Shown in pieces: positions 34,489 to 42,508 of a stretch of DNA of 64,000 nt. This stretch comes from Aquiflexum gelatinilyticum (GTDB lineage: Bacteria > Bacteroidota > Bacteroidia > Cytophagales > Cyclobacteriaceae), in contig NZ_JANSUY010000004.1 of the NCBI RefSeq assembly GCF_024741135.1, positions 294,094 through 358,093 on the forward strand, read 5' to 3'. Under the pieces are notes generated by a model. That model saw only the letters and a list, made by a program, of their open reading frames with translations, did not search any database and was not told where the DNA came from. Each line of letters opens with the position of its first letter. Position 1 is the first letter of the stretch. Both the position numbers and the translations under genes were made by a program.

Positions 34489-37400
34489 ATGAAATATGCC
34501 TGTTTGCCATTTTTGATTTTTGCTTTTTTCATTCTGACCGCATGTTCCAAAAAAACAGACCCATTAAAACAAAACACACTTTTTGTTGAATTAAGTGCGG
34601 AGAATTCCGGAATAGATTTCAACAACCAACTCACCGAAACGGAGGAGTTCAATATCATCGAATACCTTTATTTTTACAACGGAGGAGGGGTAGCAGTCGG
34701 GGATATAAACAATGACGGGCTGTTGGATCTCTATTTTTCTGCAAATCAGCTTCCCAACAAACTTTATTTGAACAAAGGAAATATGGTTTTTGAGGACATT
34801 ACTGACCGGAGTGGTATTGGTTCATTTGGCCCTTGGAAAACAGGCATCAGTATGGCGGATATCAATGGCGACGGACTCTTAGATATCTATGTCTGCCGTC
34901 TTGGAGATTGGAAAGGCATTAAAGGCAAAAACGAACTTTACATCAACAATGGCGACTTGACATTTACTGAAAGTGCAGAATTGTATGGATTGGACTTCCA
35001 AGGATTCAGTACCCAGGCGACATTTTTTGACTATGACAAAGACGGAGATTTGGATATGTACTTGCTCAACCACGCCGTACATACAGAAAACAGCTACGGG
35101 AGGTCTTCTCTCAGGTTTATGGACAGCGGTCCCGCAGGAGATCGACTATATCGTAACAATGCTGAAAAAGGTGAAAAAAGATTTACTCCAGTGACCAACG
35201 AGGCAGGGATTTTTTCCAGCCAAATTGGATATGGATTGGGAATCGGAATAGCTGATGTCAACAATGACAGTTGGCCGGACATCTATGTGTCCAATGATTT
35301 CAATGAAAATGACTACCTCTATATCAACCAGGGAAATGGAACCTTCAAAGAATCAAGCAAAGATGCCCTGACGTATATGAGCAGGTTTTCGATGGGCAAC
35401 GATTTGGCGGATTTTAACAATGATGGATGGATTGATATTATGAGTCTTGATATGTTACCGCAGGATGAAATCGTCCAAAAAATGTCAGCAGGTGAAGACA
35501 GTTATGAAATATACCAGCTCAAACTCAATTTCGGATACGGAAGACAAACTACAAGAAACAGTCTGCAGCTCAACAATGCAAACGGTACTTTTTCGGAAAT
35601 CGGCCAATTGGCGGGTGTCAATGCCACGGATTGGAGCTGGTCACCTTTGTTTGCAGATTTTGACAATGATGGATGGAAAGATTTGTTTATCTCTAATGGG
35701 ATTGCAAGGCGACCCAACGATATGGATTATATCAACTTCATCACTAATCCGGAAGAAAAAGGAGGTTTGGTCCAAAAGCCGGACATCAGCGACCTGAACC
35801 TTGCAGGTCAGATGCCGCCTGGAGAAGTCCCAAATTATTTTTTCAAAAACTCCGGAAACCTGACTTTCGAAAATGTTAGTGAGGCTTGGGGAATTTCTGA
35901 AGCCACGATTTCCAATGGTGCGGTCTATGCTGACTTGGACAATGATGGTGACTTGGATTTGGTTGTCAATCATATCAACAAAATTTCCTCAGTTTTTGAA
36001 AACAGTTTGAATCAATCTGGAGAAACAGAAACACAATCATTTCTTAAAATCAGGTTTGAGGGATTAGGAAACAATAAGTTTGGAATCGGGGTAAGGGTCG
36101 AAGCTTATATGAATGGGGTAAAAATCATTCAGGAAAACTTTACTTCTCGAGGATTCCAGTCTTCAGTAGCTCCAGAGATCAATTTGGGCCTGGGAAAAAC
36201 TGTATTTATTGATTCCCTCAAAATCATTTGGCCAACCGAAAAAAGTGAAACATTGCTCAACTTAGAAGTAAATAGAATTCTTACGGTTAAAGAAGAAAAT
36301 GCAATACCTATTTCAATTCCGGAAAAGGAAACAAAACAACCGCTTTTAAAGAAACTCAGCACGGAGGAAACGGGCTTAGAGTTTTTGCACATAGAAGATG
36401 ATTACAATGATTTCAACAAAGAGCCGCTGCTGCCGCACAAACTTTCCCAAGAAGGGCCTGCATTTACCATCGGCGATTCCAATGGGGATGGATTGGAAGA
36501 CATTTTTATTGGGGGAGCAAAGGGTCAGGAGTCCCGATTGTTTATCCAAAACAAAAACGGAAAATTCCTTCAATCAGAACAAGAGATTCTAAAAAAAGAT
36601 CTGGAATCGGAAGAAACCTATGCTGCCTTTTTGCAACGTGAATCAAAGGATAACGCAGATTTACTTTTGCTGAATGGAGGAAATAACCCTTCAAGCACTC
36701 ATTCAAATAAAATTCTCTTACACCAAAATCAAAGTTCATATTCCTCCTCCCTTGATCTTCCCATTGATCCTGAAAGCCAATATTCTGTAGCAATTTCCCA
36801 TGATATCGATGGCGACGGTCTGGAGGATTTGTTTGTAGGAGGAAGAAATGTCATTGGGAAATATGGACAGCTTCCTATAAGTTATATCCTTAAGAACAGC
36901 GGAAATGGAACGTATGCAGATATCACTCCCCAAATTGCACCTGACTTAACCGCTATCGGAATGGTCAAATCCGCCGCTTGGGTAGACTTGGATCTAGATG
37001 GAAAAATGGATTTGGTTGTCGTGGGTGAATGGATGCCCATCACCATTTTGATGCACCGTGATGGGAGGTTGATTAATGAAACAAACAAATTTGGGTTAGC
37101 CAATACTTCAGGCTGGTGGAATACGGTAGAAATTGGGGATTTGAACGGTGATGGTTTCCCGGACTTGGTGCTGGGAAATCTTGGATTGAACAGCCGGCTA
37201 AAAACCTCCGAAGAAGCTCCCGTCAGGATGTATGTCAAGGATTTTGATGGAAACGGCAGTTTGGAACAAATCCTGACTTACCATAAAGACGGCAAAGAAT
37301 ATACCATCGCCACAAGGGATGAATTGGTAAAACAGATTCCTTTACTCAAAAAAGACTTTGTCAGGCATTCAGACTTTGCCGGCAAAACAGTGGATGAGAT

Positions 37401-37812
37401 TTTCAAGAACTTCAAGTTAGCCGATGCCAAACTTTTCGAAGCAAAAAAATTCGAATCCGTGATTTTATTCAATAATGTTGGAAAAGGATTCACCATTCAA
37501 CCCCTGCCCACTGAAGCCCAATTTGCACCGATACAGGTAATTTTGATGGAAGACCTGGACGGTGATGGGATTTTGGATATGCTTCTGGGAGGAAATATGA
37601 CAGCCGTTTCGCCCTATTTTGGTGCTTATCAGGGGAGTCATGGATTGGCTTTGAAAGGAAACGGAAAGGGTGGTTTTTCAATTATGGAAAATGGGAAACT
37701 CGGTATACAAGGAGATATCAAACATATTAAATCCATCAAGGTCAAAAATGAAAGATGGATTCTCTTTGTCAAAAACGATGGGGAGTTTGAAGTTTTTAGT
37801 ATCAAGCCATAA
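34489..37812 (+). CDS. FG-GAP/VCBS-repeat and ASPIC/UnbV-domain lipoprotein (CRTAC1-like)
   Basis: 1107 residues. Lipobox signal FAFFILTACSKK (Cys near 19). FG-GAP/VCBS beta-propeller repeats with calcium-binding DxNxDGxxD loops are seen many times: GDINNDGLLDLYF, ADINGDGLLDIYV, DYDKDGDLDMYL, ADFDNDGWKDLFI, ADLDNDGDLDLVV. An ASPIC/UnbV domain follows near residues 520-605 (NNKFGIGVRVEAYMNG, IKIIWPTEKSETLLNL-like segment), and a second propeller (GDSNGDGLEDIFIGG, VDLDLDGKMDLVVVG, GDLNGDGFPDLVLGN) fills the C-terminal half. Such proteins often accompany SusC/SusD genes in marine Bacteroidota and may present or bind ligands at the surface; the function is not established. Terminator and a tRNA gene follow. 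Confidence 0.88.
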   Translation: MKYACLPFLIFAFFILTACSKKTDPLKQNTLFVELSAENSGIDFNNQLTETEEFNIIEYLYFYNGGGVAVGDINNDGLLDLYFSANQLPNKLYLNKGNMVFEDITDRSGIGSFGPWKTGISMADINGDGLLDIYVCRLGDWKGIKGKNELYINNGDLTFTESAELYGLDFQGFSTQATFFDYDKDGDLDMYLLNHAVHTENSYGRSSLRFMDSGPAGDRLYRNNAEKGEKRFTPVTNEAGIFSSQIGYGLGIGIADVNNDSWPDIYVSNDFNENDYLYINQGNGTFKESSKDALTYMSRFSMGNDLADFNNDGWIDIMSLDMLPQDEIVQKMSAGEDSYEIYQLKLNFGYGRQTTRNSLQLNNANGTFSEIGQLAGVNATDWSWSPLFADFDNDGWKDLFISNGIARRPNDMDYINFITNPEEKGGLVQKPDISDLNLAGQMPPGEVPNYFFKNSGNLTFENVSEAWGISEATISNGAVYADLDNDGDLDLVVNHINKISSVFENSLNQSGETETQSFLKIRFEGLGNNKFGIGVRVEAYMNGVKIIQENFTSRGFQSSVAPEINLGLGKTVFIDSLKIIWPTEKSETLLNLEVNRILTVKEENAIPISIPEKETKQPLLKKLSTEETGLEFLHIEDDYNDFNKEPLLPHKLSQEGPAFTIGDSNGDGLEDIFIGGAKGQESRLFIQNKNGKFLQSEQEILKKDLESEETYAAFLQRESKDNADLLLLNGGNNPSSTHSNKILLHQNQSSYSSSLDLPIDPESQYSVAISHDIDGDGLEDLFVGGRNVIGKYGQLPISYILKNSGNGTYADITPQIAPDLTAIGMVKSAAWVDLDLDGKMDLVVVGEWMPITILMHRDGRLINETNKFGLANTSGWWNTVEIGDLNGDGFPDLVLGNLGLNSRLKTSEEAPVRMYVKDFDGNGSLEQILTYHKDGKEYTIATRDELVKQIPLLKKDFVRHSDFAGKTVDEIFKNFKLADAKLFEAKKFESVILFNNVGKGFTIQPLPTEAQFAPIQVILMEDLDGDGILDMLLGGNMTAVSPYFGAYQGSHGLALKGNGKGGFSIMENGKLGIQGDIKHIKSIKVKNERWILFVKNDGEFEVFSIKP

Positions 37813-37845
37813 AAAAACCCATCATTTCTGAAGGGTTTTTCTTTT
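37811..37845. terminator. Bidirectional terminator between FG-GAP gene and tRNA-Arg
   Basis: AAAACCC (37814-37820) and GGGTTTT (37833-37839) form a hairpin with a T-run on the plus strand (TTTTTCTTTT) and, read from the other side, GGGTTTTTTT for the tRNA transcript. It begins within the last codons of the FG-GAP gene region and ends at the encoded CCA of the tRNA. Confidence 0.7.
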
Positions 37846-37919
37846 GGTAGCCTCGACGGGAATCGAACCCATATCTATTGTTTAGGAAACAACTATTCTA
37901 TCCATTGAACTACGAGGCC
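37845..37919 (-). tRNA. tRNA-Arg(CCU)
   Basis: Reading the minus strand, the acceptor stem GGCCTCG pairs with CGAGGCT (G1-U72 wobble), the D-arm has GTTC-AATGGATA-GAAT, the anticodon stem GTTGT/ACAAT encloses the loop TTCCTAA with anticodon CCT, and the T-arm is ATGGG TTCGATT CCCGT. The discriminator base is A and the CCA end is encoded (complement of 37845-37847). It reads AGG codons. It is convergent with the gene before it and has heptad repeats at its 5' flank. Confidence 0.95.
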
Positions 37920-37931
37920 AAATTTAGACCG

Positions 37932-38071
37932 CTAGATCTGAGATGCGAGATACTAGATTTGCAACCTGTGTTTGAAAACAATTCCAAAAAGTCTTTAAAT
38001 TAAGCTGGTCTTGTTTCTTGACGCTAGTTTCTTCTCTCTCTTCTCGCTTCTAATCTCTCGCTTCTAAATCA
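37932..38071. repeat. Two heptad-repeat runs between tRNA-Arg and rpsP
   Basis: 37932-37959: CTAGATC, TGAGATG, CGAGATA, CTAGATT. 38009-38071: TCTTGTT, TCTTGAC, GCTAGTT, TCTTCTC, TCTCTTC, TCGCTTC, TAATCTC, TCGCTTC, TAAATCA. Both keep the exact 7-bp step; the pyrimidine-rich unit TCGCTTC-TAAxCTC is the same as before uvrB's stop at 18927-18961, showing the same unit family at separate sites. Confidence 0.75.
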
Positions 38072-38123
38072 GGTCGCAAGTTAAATCAATTCCCTCCATT
38101 TCCGCAAATAATATTAGGGTCAT

Positions 38124-38155
38124 TTGTTCATTTCATTTTTAATACGCTATCTTTG
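38124..38155 (+). promoter_or_regulatory. Bacteroidota-type promoter of the rpsP operon
   Basis: TTG at 38124-38126 and TATCTTTG at 38148-38155 match TTG-N21-TAnnTTTG. The ATG of rpsP is 55 bp downstream, giving a leader of about 50 nt. Confidence 0.7.
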
Positions 38156-38210
38156 CAGTCCAAAATTTAAGATGGACGGGATCCATCAATTCACTAAATA
38201 TCAAATTAAT

Positions 38211-38765
38211 ATGGCAGTAAAAATCAGATTATCGCGTAGAGGCAGAAAAAAAATGGCCATCTATGACGTTGTAGTAGCTGATGCTAGAGCTCCACGTGAT
38301 GGACGCTTTATCGAGAAAATCGGGACTTATAACCCCAACACTGACCCTGCATCCATCAACATCAACAATGAGCGTGCTCTTAAATGGTTGTTGAACGGTG
38401 CGCAGCCGACTGATACAGTAAAGGCTATGCTTTCTTACAGAGGTATATTGTTGCAAAAACACCTTCAAATCGGTGTATTGAAAGGCGCGATCACACAAGA
38501 TCAGGCAGATGCAAAATTTGAAACTTGGAAATCTTCCAAAGAGGCTGCCATCGGTGGTAAAGTGGATAGATTGTCCAAAGAAAAAGAAGATGCAAAAACC
38601 AAGGCTTTTGAAGCTGAAACAGCTAAAAACCAAGCCCGACTTGACGCTATCAAGAAAAGAGAAGATGACGCTATCGCTGCTGCTACTCCAAAAGTAGAAG
38701 AAGCTCCTGCGGCTGAGGTTGAAGCACCTGAAGCATCTGCTGAAGGAGAAGAAACCCAAGCTTAA
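38211..38765 (+). CDS. rpsP: 30S ribosomal protein S16
   Basis: 184 residues from ATG 38211 ([14 protein letters not shown]), the universal S16 start; a longer frame upstream overlaps the promoter and is rejected. The first 85 residues are the S16 fold ([33 protein letters not shown]). Standard S16 is about 80-90 residues; the extra 100 form a charged helical tail ([19 protein letters not shown]) ending in an Ala/Glu-rich stretch ([19 protein letters not shown]), which is usual in this phylum. It heads the operon rpsP-rimM-trmD-rplS. Confidence 0.97.
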   Translation: MAVKIRLSRRGRKKMAIYDVVVADARAPRDGRFIEKIGTYNPNTDPASININNERALKWLLNGAQPTDTVKAMLSYRGILLQKHLQIGVLKGAITQDQADAKFETWKSSKEAAIGGKVDRLSKEKEDAKTKAFEAETAKNQARLDAIKKREDDAIAAATPKVEEAPAAEVEAPEASAEGEETQA

Positions 38766-38779
38766 TACCCCTTTACACC

Positions 38780-39310
38780 ATGAACAAAGACAATTGTTTC
38801 CAATTGGGCTACGTGTCCAAAGTTCATGGGCTTCATGGTGAGGTTATGGTAGTCCTGGATGTAGATTTTCCAGAGGATTACGAAGAACTGAAGCAGGTCT
38901 TCATCGAGCAAAAAAACAGGTTAGTCCCTTTCTTTATTGAGCATTTTGTTTCCCAACCGAACAACAAAATGCTTGCAAAATTTGAGGATTTCAACACGGT
39001 AGACGATGCAAGCAAACTCGTAGGATCGGCTTTATTCCTTCCGATGAGTGAACTTCCAGAGCTTGGAGAAGACCAATACTATTACCATGAATTGGTAGGA
39101 TTTGAGGTAATCGATGATTCCCTCGGTCTTATCGGAGAGGTTAAGGTCATTTATGACATGGAAACCCAGGATTTATTGGGCGTCGAACATAAAGGAAAAG
39201 AGGTTTTGATACCCATTCAAGACCAGATCATCCAGAAAGTCGACAAGGCAGCAAAGAAAGTTTACTGCTCCCTGCCCGAAGGATTGATTGACATATATTT
39301 GGAAGACTGA
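38780..39310 (+). CDS. rimM: Ribosome maturation factor RimM
   Basis: 176 residues. N-terminal RimM beta-barrel with [18 protein letters not shown] (about residues 7-24) and the C-terminal PRC-barrel with [22 protein letters not shown] and [19 protein letters not shown]. RimM binds S19 and helps the maturation of the 30S head. The gene begins 14 bp after rpsP, and its TGA stop overlaps the trmD start by one base (TGATG), so translation is coupled. Confidence 0.96.
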   Translation: MNKDNCFQLGYVSKVHGLHGEVMVVLDVDFPEDYEELKQVFIEQKNRLVPFFIEHFVSQPNNKMLAKFEDFNTVDDASKLVGSALFLPMSELPELGEDQYYYHELVGFEVIDDSLGLIGEVKVIYDMETQDLLGVEHKGKEVLIPIQDQIIQKVDKAAKKVYCSLPEGLIDIYLED

Positions 39311-39996
39311 TGCGCATTGACATCATTTCAGTTGTTCCCGGATTGTTGGAAGGGCCTTTTTCTCATTCGATTCTCAAAAGAGCGGAAGAAAAAGGATTGG
39401 CCACAGTTAGGGTTCACAACCTGAGAGATTATGCCGGCGGCAAACAGAAGCAGGTCGATGACTATGCATTTGGAGGCGGTGCCGGGATGGTCATGATGAT
39501 AGAACCCATCGCAAAGTGCATCGAAGCACTCAAAAGCGAAAGGGAGTATGATGAAGTCATTTACATGACACCTGACGGAAAGAAATTTGACCAACAAATG
39601 GCAAATGAACTTTCTCTCAAGGAAAACTTCATCATCCTGTGCGGACACTATAAAGGTGTCGACGAAAGGGTCAGACTGAAATGGATAACCAAAGAAATCA
39701 GCATCGGTGATTATGTCCTCTCAGGAGGCGAATTGGCCGCAGCGGTGGTGACGGATGCCATTATCAGGTTGATCCCGGGAGTTCTCAATGACGAAAGCTC
39801 GGCATTGACAGATTCCTTCCAAGACGGGCTTTTGGCCCCGCCGGTATATACCAGACCCGCAGACTACGTGGGAATGAAAGTACCGGAAATATTAATGTCA
39901 GGACATCAGGCCAAAATAGATACCTGGAGATTTGAAGCATCGGTTCGCCGAACCAAAGAAAGAAGACCGGACCTTCTCGAAGGAAAAGAAATCTGA
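39310..39996 (+). CDS. trmD: tRNA (guanine37-N1)-methyltransferase
   Basis: 228 residues, normal length. The SPOUT trefoil-knot motifs are present: [26 protein letters not shown] and [20 protein letters not shown], then [18 protein letters not shown] and a C-terminal [15 protein letters not shown]. TrmD makes m1G37 next to the anticodon, preventing +1 frameshifts. The start is fused to the rimM stop; 88 bp separate it from rplS. Confidence 0.97.
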   Translation: MRIDIISVVPGLLEGPFSHSILKRAEEKGLATVRVHNLRDYAGGKQKQVDDYAFGGGAGMVMMIEPIAKCIEALKSEREYDEVIYMTPDGKKFDQQMANELSLKENFIILCGHYKGVDERVRLKWITKEISIGDYVLSGGELAAAVVTDAIIRLIPGVLNDESSALTDSFQDGLLAPPVYTRPADYVGMKVPEILMSGHQAKIDTWRFEASVRRTKERRPDLLEGKEI

Positions 39997-40041
39997 GGCG
40001 ATATATGTAAGAAAGTAATATCATTGAGTCTAACAAAAGAT

Positions 40042-40055
40042 TGCGCCGAGGCGCA
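40042..40055 (+). promoter_or_regulatory. Small GC-rich hairpin in the trmD-rplS gap
   Basis: TGCGC-CGAG-GCGCA is a perfect 5-bp stem with a 4-nt loop, or 6 bp with two unpaired bases, in an otherwise AT-rich 88-bp gap, 30 nt before the rplS ATG. A leader role for L19 or a processing site is possible. Nothing more can be seen. Confidence 0.35.
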
Positions 40056-40084
40056 GTCGCTACAAGCACATAAAATATATAGCT

Positions 40085-40456
40085 ATGAGCGAACTACTTA
40101 AAATTGTAGAAGCGGAATACAGCGAGGCGAGAGCCAAATTCCCTTCTTTCAAAGCCGGAGATACCATCAACGTTCACGTGAAAATCACTGAAGGTAACAA
40201 AGAGCGTATCCAGCAATTCCAAGGCACCGTCATCCAGAGAAAAAATCCAAATACAAACGGAGAAACTTTCACTGTAAGAAAAGTATCAAACGGTGTGGGT
40301 GTGGAAAGAATATTTCCAATCATCTCTCCAGCAATCGACAAAATCGAATTGATGAGAGAAGGTAAGGTAAGAAGAGCTAGATTGTACTACCTAAGAGGCC
40401 GTCAAGGAAAGTCTGCCAAGATCAAGGAGAAAATCAGACACAGAAAAGACGCTTAA
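40085..40456 (+). CDS. rplS: 50S ribosomal protein L19
   Basis: 123 residues with the L19 core: [51 protein letters not shown] and [21 protein letters not shown]19 sits at the 30S-50S interface. It is the last gene of the rpsP operon and is followed by a strong terminator. Confidence 0.98.
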   Translation: MSELLKIVEAEYSEARAKFPSFKAGDTINVHVKITEGNKERIQQFQGTVIQRKNPNTNGETFTVRKVSNGVGVERIFPIISPAIDKIELMREGKVRRARLYYLRGRQGKSAKIKEKIRHRKDA

Positions 40457-40470
40457 TTGTCTTTTTCACA

Positions 40471-40500
40471 AAAAGGGAATCCAAACGGGTTCCCTTTTTT
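40471..40500 (+). terminator. Intrinsic terminator of the rpsP operon
   Basis: AAAAGGGAATCC and GGGTTCCCTTTT form an 11-pair stem around AAAC, ending in six T; it follows the rplS stop by 15 bp. Confidence 0.85.
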
Positions 40501-40525
40501 GTTTAGACCAATCCTTATCTTTTCC

Positions 40526-40533
40526 TATCTTTG
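40526..40533 (+). promoter_or_regulatory. Probable -7 promoter box of gltX
   Basis: TATCTTTG is identical to the rpsP -7 box and lies 71 bp before the gltX ATG, directly after the operon terminator. The nearest upstream TTG is 24 bp away, slightly outside the usual range. Confidence 0.55.
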
Positions 40534-40604
40534 CAGCCTCAAATAAGACTAAACAATACAACCAAACGGATTCAGACAGGTTGTAAAAAGAATAAACCAA
40601 TACC

Positions 40605-42140
40605 ATGAACAAAGAAGTACGTGTAAGATTTGCACCTTCTCCAACAGGAGCTTTACATATCGGTGGCGTCAGAACCGCTTTATACAATTACCTATACGCA
40701 AGAAAAACCGGAGGAAAATTCCTTTTGAGAATTGAGGACACCGACCAAAACAGGTTTGTACCCGGAGCGGAAGACTATATCAAGGATGCATTGGATTGGC
40801 TTGGAATTTCCCCTGATGAGAGCCCTTGGAATCCCGGCAACAGCGCTCCATACCGACAGTCTGAAAGAAAATCCATGTACATGCAGTATGCCCTTGACCT
40901 GATCGAAAAAGGCCATGCCTATTATGCATTTGATACTTCTGAAGAATTGGAAGCCATGCGTGAAAGACTGACTGCCGCAAGGGTCGTATCCCCGCAGTAT
41001 AATTCTATCACCAGAACCCAAATGAAAAACTCGCTGACTCTTCCTGAAGATGAGGTCAAGGCGAGATTGGCTTCCGGTGAAGCTTATGTCATCCGTGTGA
41101 AAATCCCAAGAAAAGAAGAAGTAAGATTGCATGACCTGATCCGTGGATGGGTGATGGTTCATTCGAGTACATTGGACGATAAAGTCCTGATGAAATCCGA
41201 CGGTATGCCTACTTACCATTTGGCCAATATTGTCGATGACCACCTTATGAAAATCACCCATGTAATCCGTGGTGAGGAGTGGCTTCCTTCAGCGCCTTTA
41301 CACGTATTGCTTTACAAATACTTTGGCTGGGAAGCTACCATGCCGGAATTTGCGCATTTGCCACTTTTGCTAAAGCCTGACGGAAATGGAAAGCTATCCA
41401 AAAGAGATGCCGACAAGCATGGTTTTCCGGTATTCCCGATGGATTGGAAAGATCCGAGTTCAGGAGAAACGGCTATGGGATTCCGTGAAGCCGGCTACCT
41501 CCCTGAAGCGATGTTGAATTTCTTGGCTTTCTTGGGATGGAATCCGGGAGACCATAAGGAGATATTCAGTTTGGAAGAATTGGTAGACGCATTTTCGATT
41601 GAAAGAATCGGTAAATCAGGTACCAAATTTGACATCAACAAGGCAAAATGGTTCAATGAACAATACCTCAGGGCCAAATCCGATGAAGAATTGTCGGCCT
41701 ACCTGATCGCTGACATAGAAAAAGAGGGGCTTTCAATAGACAAGGAAAAAGCAGCAAAAATAGCCCATGTCATGAAGGAAAGAGCTACTTTCCCCGCCGA
41801 CCTTTGGAAAGAAGGAAAGTTTATGCTGATCGCACCTACTTCTTTTGATGAGGAAATTGCAAACAAAAAATGGAATGCCGAAGTGGTCACCGTTTTGAGA
41901 ACCTATATAGAAAAGCTAGCGTCTCATATCGGCGAATTCACTCCTGAAATTGCAAAGGCTGTTCTTGAGGAATCCGCAGAAGCCAATGGCATCAAATTAG
42001 GAAAGGTCATGCAGGCAGTGCGCTTGGCAGTGACAGGAGTAGGTGCCGGTCCTGATCTGATGGCTGTATTCAGTATATTAGGAAAGGAAGAGCTTTCCAA
42101 AAGGATTAAATTTGCCTTAGATACTTTGCAGGTAGTTTGA
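40605..42140 (+). CDS. gltX: Glutamate-tRNA ligase
   Basis: 511 residues. Class I synthetase: HIGH-type motif APSPTGALHIGGVRTALYNYL in PSPTGALHIGG (about residues 10-20), the zinc-less Bacteroidota middle region, and the KMSKS-type loop GNGKLSKRDADKHGFPV (about residues 262-278), then the alpha-helical anticodon-binding domain. It charges tRNA-Glu in the cytoplasm. It has its own promoter and is followed after 25 bp by a small gene, probably cotranscribed, and then a strong terminator. Confidence 0.97.
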   Translation: MNKEVRVRFAPSPTGALHIGGVRTALYNYLYARKTGGKFLLRIEDTDQNRFVPGAEDYIKDALDWLGISPDESPWNPGNSAPYRQSERKSMYMQYALDLIEKGHAYYAFDTSEELEAMRERLTAARVVSPQYNSITRTQMKNSLTLPEDEVKARLASGEAYVIRVKIPRKEEVRLHDLIRGWVMVHSSTLDDKVLMKSDGMPTYHLANIVDDHLMKITHVIRGEEWLPSAPLHVLLYKYFGWEATMPEFAHLPLLLKPDGNGKLSKRDADKHGFPVFPMDWKDPSSGETAMGFREAGYLPEAMLNFLAFLGWNPGDHKEIFSLEELVDAFSIERIGKSGTKFDINKAKWFNEQYLRAKSDEELSAYLIADIEKEGLSIDKEKAAKIAHVMKERATFPADLWKEGKFMLIAPTSFDEEIANKKWNAEVVTVLRTYIEKLASHIGEFTPEIAKAVLEESAEANGIKLGKVMQAVRLAVTGVGAGPDLMAVFSILGKEELSKRIKFALDTLQVV

Positions 42141-42165
42141 CAAATCCCAAAAATCACAATCTCCT

Positions 42166-42378
42166 ATGGCTAAAAAACCTAAAAAAGAAGAAATCGCAAA
42201 AGTCCACAAAGACTTGGAAGGATTCAAGATGAACATTGACACCTTTGGAGAGATTTCAAGCACTTTCTCTATTGACAAACTCAATGAATTTCTGAATAAA
42301 AATGTCGATGACAAGAAGCTGAAAGACAGAGAGGACATCGAAGAAATCAAAGAAGGCAAAGGCAAAAAGAAAAAATAA
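42166..42378 (+). CDS. Small charged protein of unknown function
   Basis: 70 residues, Lys/Glu/Asp-rich, with no signal peptide. A central stretch DLEGFKMNIDTFGEISSTFSID is the least charged part, followed by KLNEFLNKNVDDKKLKD and a Lys tail. I do not recognise the family, but the gene sits right after gltX, has a normal ATG and is followed by a strong terminator, and its codon use resembles its neighbours. It is probably a real conserved small protein of the group. Confidence 0.7.
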   Translation: MAKKPKKEEIAKVHKDLEGFKMNIDTFGEISSTFSIDKLNEFLNKNVDDKKLKDREDIEEIKEGKGKKKK

Positions 42379-42408
42379 TCTTGAGCTAATATTCTTTGAA
42401 TGCACTAA

Positions 42409-42443
42409 TGCACAAAATCTTTTAGATTTTGTGCATTTTTTTT
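42409..42443 (+). terminator. Intrinsic terminator after gltX and the small gene
   Basis: TGCACAAAATC and GATTTTGTGCA are a perfect 11-bp inverted repeat with a 5-nt loop, followed by eight T. Confidence 0.92.
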
Positions 42444-42508
42444 CATCAAACTTTCCCCTTAACCGTATTATATTTTATATTTCGCCTTAATCATTAGTAC
42501 ATTCTGAT

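Noticed and set aside
38124..38210. Upstream extension of rpsP
   Set aside because: It would put the promoter box inside the coding region, and S16 proteins begin with [11 protein letters not shown], found at 38211.
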